DNA of 64,000 bases from Leptospira limi. GTDB taxonomy: Bacteria > Spirochaetota > Leptospiria > Leptospirales > Leptospiraceae. Where the stretch lies: assembly GCF_026151395.1 (NCBI RefSeq), contig NZ_JAMQPV010000001.1, forward strand, positions 2,296,501 to 2,360,500, read 5' to 3'. The position numbers were made by a program, and so were the translations under genes. This document shows, piece by piece, positions 57,395 through 64,000 of this stretch (within the stretch, counting starts at the first letter, position 1; each line of letters opens with the position of its first letter). The notes below the pieces were generated by a model. The model did no database searches, was not told the origin of the DNA, and saw nothing but the letters and a program-made list of their open reading frames with translations.

Positions 57395-59017
57395 ATGTTA
57401 TCATTTGACCAATACCTTGCAATCGATTACGGATCTACCTTCCTGAAGGGTGTTTTATTCAAAAAAGTTTTAGGAAAAGTGGTTATCCTCAGGACTGAAA
57501 GTTTACCTGTTGTGGAACTAGATGAAAATGAAGGGGATCCATTCGAATACAATATCATCCGATTTATCCAAAGTTTTTTCCCAGAGGAAAATCGTTTTTT
57601 ACTCAATTTAGGGATTCATAATTTATTTGTAAGGGACATTACAGTTCCATTGGTTTCCGAAAAAGCCGTCCAAGAAGTTTTACCATTTGAAGTGGAAAAT
57701 TTAGTTCCTTACCCTATGGAAGAACTGGAAGTTATTGGGAAAACTTGGAGAACAGGAAAAGAAAATTCTGATGTAATCACTTTTAATGTTCATCATTCAG
57801 AATTATTCCGTGCCCTAAAACCTTTTGCGAAAGGAGATTTGACATTAAGTTGTTTATCGTTAGATTCCTTTGTTCTTTCTGCTCTCATCACTAAAAACTA
57901 TCCTTTGTTAGTTGCCGAAAAATCAATTTTACAACTAGATTTAGGTGGTCGTTATTGTATTTTAAATGTTCTCCATGAAGGAAAATTAAGACACACTCGA
58001 CAAATTTATATTGGTGGGGAAGAAATTACCGCAGAGTTTGCTAGTATTCTAAAAGTTGACTTAGAAGAAGCAAGACTCATCAAAGAATCACTTCCGATTG
58101 GATTTTTATTTGATTCTATGGATAAGGTTGAAGAAACAAAATTTTTAAATCAGTTTCACATCACTGCCATCCAACTTAAGTCATTACGTAAATTCATTTT
58201 AGCGAAACTTGACCAAGTAGTCCATGAAGTTGAGAATAGTATTTTTTCTCTTCCAGAACAAGAGAGACCAACCCTTATTTTATTATCTGGTGGGGCAAGT
58301 CTCTATCCGAATCTTACTGGTTATTTGGAAGAAAAATTAGGAATTAAGACAGGTCGGTATGAATTCTTAGGGATCAATGATCCAAGTTTTGTAACATCAG
58401 TTGCCACTGGTGTTCACTTTGAATCACGCAATCGGGTGAATTTTTTAGAAACTGGTTTTGCTAAAAAAATTCATACCAATCGCTTCAAACTCGCAGCATT
58501 CAAACCTCATATTATTTTGGTAAGTATTTCTCTAATTTTACTCTTTGGTGTGTTTTTGATTGGAATCATTTTGGATAAACGAAAAATTGCTGCCAACAAA
58601 CAAATATTAATCGAAAAATATAAAAATGGAATTGGTGGAGAGTTAGGTGAAGAGGAAGATCCTCTTGATGCCGCTAATAAAAAACTAAAGGCAGAACGTA
58701 AAAAAACTGAAATTTACAGATTGTTTTTGTCCCAAGAAAGTGTTCTTGATGTATTAAATGAGGCAACAGAACAATTCCCTTCGCCAGAGGTTCTACCTTT
58801 TATTTTGGATCAGTTTAACTTTGAAGAAAAGGAGATCCAAATTTACGGTAGGGTAAACGAATTTGGTGAAATTGGAACCATCCAATCTGCACTTGAAAAA
58901 TCCGAAAAATTCACGAATATCCAAATCCAAAACAAACGTCTCATCACGGGTGTGAATAAATTCAAAGTTAGTTTTAAAATCAAAATGGATGTTGTGACAC
59001 CAAAGGATGAACCCTAA
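57395..59017 (+). CDS. gspL: Type II secretion protein GspL
   Basis: 540 residues. The cytoplasmic actin-like domain (1-350; LAIDYGSTFLKGVLFKK, LSGGASLYPNL) resembles PilM, then one membrane helix (about 372-392) and a periplasmic ferredoxin-like domain. It recruits GspE to the membrane. It is longer than proteobacterial GspL (about 400) mainly through the cytoplasmic part. Confidence 0.85.
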   Translation: MLSFDQYLAIDYGSTFLKGVLFKKVLGKVVILRTESLPVVELDENEGDPFEYNIIRFIQSFFPEENRFLLNLGIHNLFVRDITVPLVSEKAVQEVLPFEVENLVPYPMEELEVIGKTWRTGKENSDVITFNVHHSELFRALKPFAKGDLTLSCLSLDSFVLSALITKNYPLLVAEKSILQLDLGGRYCILNVLHEGKLRHTRQIYIGGEEITAEFASILKVDLEEARLIKESLPIGFLFDSMDKVEETKFLNQFHITAIQLKSLRKFILAKLDQVVHEVENSIFSLPEQERPTLILLSGGASLYPNLTGYLEEKLGIKTGRYEFLGINDPSFVTSVATGVHFESRNRVNFLETGFAKKIHTNRFKLAAFKPHIILVSISLILLFGVFLIGIILDKRKIAANKQILIEKYKNGIGGELGEEEDPLDAANKKLKAERKKTEIYRLFLSQESVLDVLNEATEQFPSPEVLPFILDQFNFEEKEIQIYGRVNEFGEIGTIQSALEKSEKFTNIQIQNKRLITGVNKFKVSFKIKMDVVTPKDEP

Positions 59018-59541
59018 TGTTTGACCGTTTGAATGATAGAGAACGAGTCCTAGTGATAGGACTCATTAGTTTTGTGTCACTACTTGGTGTTTATACGATT
59101 GTGACCTTATTGTCCGATTTAAGAAATCGATTATCAGATGAGATTTTCGAAACAAGATCACAAGCTGGTGAACTAGACCGAGTGATCCGCGAATACAATT
59201 ATTTACGTGGATTACAATCTGGTGGTAGTGAAGAAGACGTAAGTGTCATGTATTCCAAATTGGATCAAATTTTGGTGCGTTATAATTTAAAAGATAAAGT
59301 CCAAACCATGAAGGATACAAGTAATGTGATCCAAAAGGACTATAACAAAATTACAATCGATGTATCCTTTCGTTCTGTTTTATTACAAGATATCATTAAA
59401 TTGGTTTATGACATCGAAAAAAACAAACAAATCCAAGCAAAAGTAGACCTTCTTAGTTTTCGTAAACCGTTTGCAGAAAAAGAGATATATGATGTCAATT
59501 TGAAAGTATCATCTTATAGTCGTTTGTCGAAAGGGAAATAA
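59017..59541 (+). CDS. gspM: Type II secretion protein GspM-like
   Basis: 174 residues with one membrane helix near 12-32 and a small periplasmic domain, the layout of GspM. Sequence motifs are weak, so the call rests on size, topology and its place directly after gspL (one-base overlap). Confidence 0.75.
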   Translation: MFDRLNDRERVLVIGLISFVSLLGVYTIVTLLSDLRNRLSDEIFETRSQAGELDRVIREYNYLRGLQSGGSEEDVSVMYSKLDQILVRYNLKDKVQTMKDTSNVIQKDYNKITIDVSFRSVLLQDIIKLVYDIEKNKQIQAKVDLLSFRKPFAEKEIYDVNLKVSSYSRLSKGK

Positions 59542-59542
59542 A

Positions 59543-60505
59543 ATGGCAAAAGAAAACGAATTTGAAGAAGACTATGATTTAGATGATGATGTTGCTGTTC
59601 AAGAATCATTATTGGAAGAGGATAGTGAACTTTTTGATGAAGATTCTGATGAAGAACACACAAAAATCAATCAAAAACAAATTCTGACACTCATTGCGAT
59701 TTCATTTGTTTCTTTTCTTTTGTTTACCATTTTTATTTTTCCTCTCAATGAAATTGTTAGGTCCGTCCTCATTAAAACTGGCAAAGAAACGGGGATTTTA
59801 ATGGATGCAAAAGAAATCCATTTCCCTATGATTGGAAGGAAATCTTTTGATAGTTTTGTTGTTAGTTTTCCCTCTGGAACCTCTTTAAAAGCAGAAGAAG
59901 TAAGTCTTGGTGTTTCTGTATTTGGAATTTTACAGTCGCGTTTGGAAGGGGATATCAATATAGGCTATTTTACTTATGAAGGAAGTGATCTTTCAATTGG
60001 GATTCAAACCTTAGATTTGCCAATTCGATTGTCACCTTTAGATGATAAGATAACCAAATGGAATGGGGAAGGGGAAATTACTCTTTCTGGTGGAAAAATC
60101 AAAGAATCGATGGAGATTCCTTTTTTAGGAACTTTAAAAGGAACTGATATCAAAAGAGCAAATTTACTCTTTAAAATTCGATCAGGGAAACTTCTCATCG
60201 AAAGAGGTAGCCTTGATTCCAATATGGCGAAATTCCAATTCCAGGGTGTGGTTCGTTTGTCTGATACCATTTCCTTTTCTCAATTGGATTTAAAAGTTTG
60301 TTTTTCTTTAACCGAGAAATTTGCCCAAGAAAGGCAGGATTTGGTAGGGATGGTTGCCTTATTGCCACAAGAAGGTGGGAAAACTTGTATCCCTGTTCGT
60401 GGTACCTTGTCCTCGCCTAAAGTGGACCTTCCCAACTTAAACCAATTAGGTGGAACACCTCCTAAACCAGAAGATGGTTCCATTGAACCGGCTCCCACTC
60501 CTTAA
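59543..60505 (+). CDS. gspN: Type II secretion protein GspN-like
   Basis: 320 residues. A very acidic cytoplasmic start (about 1-45) leads to a membrane helix (about 47-70), then a beta-rich periplasmic domain with AsmA/GspN-like strands. The C-terminus is proline-rich (GGTPPKPEDGSIEPAPTP). GspN is present in only some type II systems. It is the last gene before the convergent terminator region. Confidence 0.78.
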   Translation: MAKENEFEEDYDLDDDVAVQESLLEEDSELFDEDSDEEHTKINQKQILTLIAISFVSFLLFTIFIFPLNEIVRSVLIKTGKETGILMDAKEIHFPMIGRKSFDSFVVSFPSGTSLKAEEVSLGVSVFGILQSRLEGDINIGYFTYEGSDLSIGIQTLDLPIRLSPLDDKITKWNGEGEITLSGGKIKESMEIPFLGTLKGTDIKRANLLFKIRSGKLLIERGSLDSNMAKFQFQGVVRLSDTISFSQLDLKVCFSLTEKFAQERQDLVGMVALLPQEGGKTCIPVRGTLSSPKVDLPNLNQLGGTPPKPEDGSIEPAPTP

Positions 60506-60590
60506 ACTCCATCTAAAGTCTGCTTGGTCCCCTGAATCAAACATTCACACACGAATCAAATTTTCCTTTCAAAAGAAAACATCTGAAAGC

Positions 60591-60623
60591 AAAAAAAAAA
60601 GACCGAATATTCGATCCTTTTTT
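60591..60623 (-). terminator. Terminator between gspN and nrdJ
   Basis: On the minus strand GATCGA-ATAT-TCGGTC forms a stem (one G-U pair) followed by ten T bases, so it looks like a terminator for nrdJ. On the plus strand the same stem has one A-C mismatch and is followed by six T bases, so it may also end the gsp message, in part. Confidence 0.6.
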
Positions 60624-60673
60624 ATCGTTTCCTCATTCACAATGGGAACCCTTGATTGAGGTCTCCATTGGAG

Positions 60674-60707
60674 TCACCATCTAGTCTTTTGCAAACTTAG
60701 ATGGTGA
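60674..60707. repeat. Ten-base perfect inverted repeat after nrdJ
   Basis: TCACCATCTA (60674-60683) and TAGATGGTGA (60698-60707) flank a 14-base spacer. It begins 13 bases downstream of the nrdJ stop on the minus strand. No T-run follows directly, so it may shield the message end rather than stop transcription. Confidence 0.5.
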
Positions 60708-60719
60708 TCGGATTTTATT

Positions 60720-63700
60720 TTACGAACAACCCGTTGTGGATCCACAAGAGATACACTTGAGACAAGCTCCGTTTCGTACCATTTGGAAGGATCCGCATTC
60801 AGTACAGGAATCTCCTGTATAACCCTTGGTTCTTGCTTCCGCAATGATCTTCAGTGTTGCCGCAGCGGACTGTGCTTGGGTTGGTTGTTGTGGCGTTTGA
60901 CCTGCCACAGCTACAACTTCCGCTTTGTCTTCGAGAACTGATTTCATAGAAATTGCATTTACTTGTAGCGGAGTACGTGGACCGCTACTTTCCTGCTTTC
61001 CCACCGTATCTCGAGCTGGTTCTGCTTTTCTTCCTACTTCGTCAGTTCTTAAGTCTTCTGGCGATACTTGTGCCAAGTCGTATCGACCAAGATAGGTGAT
61101 CGCAAGTTCTCTAAAGATATAATCGATCACAGAAGTAGACATTTTGATATGAGGGTTACCAGAAACCATACCGTTTGGTTCAAATTTAAAGAAGGTAAAT
61201 GCTTCCACAAATTCTTCCAAAGGAACGCCATGTTGTAATCCAAGAGAAACCGCAATCGCAAACGCATTCATAAGGGATCGGAAAGCCGCTCCTTCTTTAT
61301 GCATATCGATAAAGATCTCCCCAAGTTGGCCATCTTCGTATTCTCCTGTTCGGAGATAAACTTTGTGACCACCCACCATCGCTTTTTGAGTGTATCCTGC
61401 ACGTCGGTGTGGAAGTTTCCTTCTTTCCGAGATGTATTTATACACCAATTTTTCTGCCACTTCTGTTACCGTTTTCGGAGCGGAAGTTGTGTTTAGTTCT
61501 TCTTCCTCTTCTCCCACAGCACTTAACAGTTGGAATACGGAGTTAAGTGGTTGTGAAAGTTTTGATCCGTCTCGGTAGAGAGCGTTTGCTTTGATCATCA
61601 CTTTCCAGGACATGAGGTATGCATTTTTCACATCCTCGATGGTTGCCTCTTCTGGAAGGTTGATTGTTTTGGAAATCGCACCCGAAATGAATGGCTGAGC
61701 CGCTGCCATAATTCGGATGTGTGATTGATAAGACAAAAAGCGTTTTCCGTATTTACCACATTTGTTCGCACAATCAAAAACAGGGAGATCCTTTTCTTTG
61801 ATGAATGGTGCGTTTTCGATGGTCATCGTTCCGCAAACATAATCGTTTGCTTGTGCTATCTCATCCGCTGTAAATCCCAATGTTTCGAGTAAATTGAACC
61901 CCATAGAATTGTAAAGGGAAGGGTCAATGCCCAATGTTTTTGCTAAGAAATCTTCACCTAATGTGAATTTGTTGAAAGCAAATTGGATATCAAATACAAA
62001 CGGAAGTTGTTTTTCCAACTTCTCTAACACATCTTCAGTGAAACCTTTTTCTTTCAAACGAGCTGTGTTAACACCCGGCGCACCATTGAATGTAGCATGG
62101 CCTTTGCAGTAGTTTACAATCGCATCTTGTTCTGCTTGGCTATAACCCAATTTTTTTAGAGCAGCAGGAACTGATTGGTTGATGATTTTGAAATAACCAC
62201 CACCTGCCAATTTTTTGTATTTCACAAGTGCAAAGTCAGGTTCGATTCCAGTTGTATCACAATCCATGACAAGACCGATCGTTCCTGTTGGAGCAATCAC
62301 AGTAACTTGTGCATTGCGGTATCCGAATTGTTCTCCGAGTGCCAAGGCTCTGTCGGAATCTTCTTTTGCTGCTTCGAGTAAATAAGACGGTAAGAAAGAA
62401 GGGTTAATTCCCACTGGTGTGATGGTTAATCCTTCGTATTCTTCTTTTGGTGCATTGTATGCAGCACGTCTGTGGTTACGAATGACTCGTAACATATGGT
62501 CTTTGTTTTTTTCGTAACCAGCAAATGGTCCAAGTTCCTTTGCCATCTCTGCTGATGTTGCATATGCTGTCATATGCATGATGGAGGATATTGCACCTGT
62601 CACAGCCATCGCTTCTTGAGAATCATAAGGAATTCCCATGATCATGAGAAGGGAACCAAGGTTTGCATACCCGAGACCTAATGTTCTAAATTTGTAAGAC
62701 AATTCCGCAATTTCTTTGGATGGGAACTGTGCCATGAGAACAGAAATTTCTAGGATGATGGTCCAGACTTTATTAAGATAACGATATCCTTCTACATCAA
62801 AGGATCCATCTTCTTTTAAGAATTTCACAAGGTTCGCAGAAGCTAAGTTACATGCTGTGTTGTCTAGGAACATGTATTCAGAACATGGATTGGATGCGTT
62901 GATCGCTCCATCTTCTGGACAAGTATGCCATTCGTTGATCGTGCTATGATACTGTGTTCCTGGGTCTGCCGAGTTCCAAGCTGCGTTTGCAATTCTTTCC
63001 CAAAGGTCACGAGCTCGTAAGGTTTTTGCTGCTTTCGGTTCACGACCTTCTTTGCGAGCTTTTTCCTTTTCTGTACGGTTCACGAGGTGGAATGGGAGGT
63101 CTTTTTCTACCGCTTCCATGAACTCATTTGTGATTCGCACAGAGTTATTGGAGTTTTGTCCAGAAACTGTATTGTATGCTTCAGATTGCCAATCGGTTGT
63201 GAGTTCTTCAAAGAGTAGGTCTTTGTATCCTTGTCTCGACAAATCAATCACTCGTTTGATGTAGTTGTCAGGAACAAAGGCTTTTCTTGCTTTTTGGATG
63301 GCTTTCTTAAGTTCTACGTTTGCAGTTGGGTCATATGCTTTTTCTTCACCAAGTGTTTGTTTGGCGGAAGCACAGGCTGTCATAATTTCATTTAAGAGTC
63401 GGTTGTTTAAAATGGAACCTGTGACAAGGGATGCCACTTTTTTCTCTTCTTGGACTTTCCAATCGATAAATTCTTCGATATCAGGGTGGTCCATATCAAG
63501 GCATACCATCTTCGCCGCACGTCGAGTGGTTCCGCCAGACTTAATGGCACCTGCAGCACGGTCCCCAATTTTTAAGAAGGACATCAGACCAGAACTTTTA
63601 CCACCACCAGAGAGAGATTCATTGGCTGCTCGCAGGTTGGAGAAGTTTGTTCCAGTTCCCGAACCGTATTTAAAGAGGCGAGCCTCACGAACCCAAAGAT

Positions 63701-63998
63701 CCATGATTCCACCTTCATTCACTAAATCATCATCCACAGATTGGATGAAACATGCATGTGGTTGTGGGTGTTCGTAAGAAGAGGCAGATCTTACTAATTT
63801 TCCCGATTTTGGATCTACATAATAATGACCTTGAGACTTACCATCAATTCCATACGCCCAGTGAAGACCAGTGTTGAACCATTGTGGAGAGTTAGGAGCA
63901 GCCATTTGGCTTGCGAGCATAAAGATAACTTCTTCATAGAAAACACGGGCACTATCTTCATCCGTAAAATACCCGTATTTATAACCCCAATACGTCCA
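60720..63998 (-). CDS. nrdJ: B12-dependent (class II) ribonucleotide reductase (5' truncated by window edge)
   Basis: The visible 1092 residues lack the N-terminus; the frame is open to the window edge, so the ATG at 63920 is internal. [46 protein letters not shown] and [19 protein letters not shown] fit NrdJ. The C-terminus has two CxxC pairs ([13 protein letters not shown]), as in B12-type enzymes. It makes deoxyribonucleotides without oxygen, using adenosylcobalamin. The upstream region, where a cobalamin riboswitch might lie, is outside the window. Confidence 0.95.
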   Translation of the reverse strand, partial: WTYWGYKYGYFTDEDSARVFYEEVIFMLASQMAAPNSPQWFNTGLHWAYGIDGKSQGHYYVDPKSGKLVRSASSYEHPQPHACFIQSVDDDLVNEGGIMDLWVREARLFKYGSGTGTNFSNLRAANESLSGGGKSSGLMSFLKIGDRAAGAIKSGGTTRRAAKMVCLDMDHPDIEEFIDWKVQEEKKVASLVTGSILNNRLLNEIMTACASAKQTLGEEKAYDPTANVELKKAIQKARKAFVPDNYIKRVIDLSRQGYKDLLFEELTTDWQSEAYNTVSGQNSNNSVRITNEFMEAVEKDLPFHLVNRTEKEKARKEGREPKAAKTLRARDLWERIANAAWNSADPGTQYHSTINEWHTCPEDGAINASNPCSEYMFLDNTACNLASANLVKFLKEDGSFDVEGYRYLNKVWTIILEISVLMAQFPSKEIAELSYKFRTLGLGYANLGSLLMIMGIPYDSQEAMAVTGAISSIMHMTAYATSAEMAKELGPFAGYEKNKDHMLRVIRNHRRAAYNAPKEEYEGLTITPVGINPSFLPSYLLEAAKEDSDRALALGEQFGYRNAQVTVIAPTGTIGLVMDCDTTGIEPDFALVKYKKLAGGGYFKIINQSVPAALKKLGYSQAEQDAIVNYCKGHATFNGAPGVNTARLKEKGFTEDVLEKLEKQLPFVFDIQFAFNKFTLGEDFLAKTLGIDPSLYNSMGFNLLETLGFTADEIAQANDYVCGTMTIENAPFIKEKDLPVFDCANKCGKYGKRFLSYQSHIRIMAAAQPFISGAISKTINLPEEATIEDVKNAYLMSWKVMIKANALYRDGSKLSQPLNSVFQLLSAVGEEEEELNTTSAPKTVTEVAEKLVYKYISERRKLPHRRAGYTQKAMVGGHKVYLRTGEYEDGQLGEIFIDMHKEGAAFRSLMNAFAIAVSLGLQHGVPLEEFVEAFTFFKFEPNGMVSGNPHIKMSTSVIDYIFRELAITYLGRYDLAQVSPEDLRTDEVGRKAEPARDTVGKQESSGPRTPLQVNAISMKSVLEDKAEVVAVAGQTPQQPTQAQSAAATLKIIAEARTKGYTGDSCTECGSFQMVRNGACLKCISCGSTTGCS

Positions 63999-64000
63999 AC

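Noticed and set aside
1..64000. CRISPR arrays, insertion sequences, prophage or tRNA genes
   Set aside because: No direct-repeat arrays, transposase or integrase genes, or cloverleaf-like sequences were noticed on reading; short RNAs cannot be excluded without computation.

Overview
The window is a densely packed, low-to-mid GC chromosomal segment that looks like core genome of a Leptospira-type spirochaete. The reasons are the split heptose genes beside kdsA, spirochaete-style lipoprotein signals, frequent TTG/GTG starts, the exbB-exbD-bamA linkage, a complete type II secretion operon next to an M23 peptidase gene, and a B12-dependent ribonucleotide reductase. A saprophytic or environmental lineage is possible, but the sequence alone does not fix the species. 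I saw no insertion sequences, prophage, CRISPR arrays, tRNA or rRNA genes, and no gene-free stretch over 300 bases.

Layout. 1-5.3 kb: the end of a membrane FHA protein, a lipoprotein, leuCD, a secreted FKBP isomerase and an atypical cysteine-synthase-like enzyme. 5.3-8.8 kb: a cyclic-nucleotide-binding patatin phospholipase, divergent from recN; the recN promoter carries a strong palindrome. 8.9-17.5 kb: ExbB/ExbD, BamA, a UvrD-type helicase, a CysQ-like phosphatase and a glycosyltransferase. 17.5-23.4 kb: a TlpA-like thioredoxin, an acyl-CoA synthetase, a Lon-N protein and the two split heptose enzymes. 23.4-31.2 kb: pyrG, kdsA, lptC-lptA-lptB, rpoN, hprK and HPr. 31.2-38.1 kb: a NtrY-like kinase with its NtrC-family partner, a UDG-like Fe-S protein, priA and fmt. 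38.1-45.5 kb: a PASTA protein, rpe, the rpsP-khpA-rimM-trmD-rplS operon, rnhB, FliK-like and FlhB-tail-like genes, a degenerate HD-GYP protein and yraN. 45.5-60.5 kb: comM on the minus strand, then a lipoprotein, a LysM-M23 peptidase and gspC through gspN. 60.7-64 kb: nrdJ on the minus strand, cut by the window edge.

Many genes serve the envelope: heptose and Kdo synthesis and Lpt transport supply LPS, BamA inserts outer-membrane proteins, and the Gsp genes build a secretion machine. The rpoN-hprK-HPr-NtrY/NtrC block follows the familiar lptB-rpoN order but replaces the proteobacterial hpf-ptsN genes with HprK/HPr and a two-component pair.

No wholly new system stands out. The most unusual points are family members that have lost diagnostic residues: an NtrC-family regulator without GAFTGA, an HD-GYP protein without its HD, a PriA lacking one whole zinc site, a cysteine-synthase-like protein without the Asn loop, and a UDG-fold protein with Fe-S cysteines but altered catalytic motifs. 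Also notable are an rnhB gene with no canonical start codon, the recN palindrome, and a leuC leader that can hide its ribosome-binding site.
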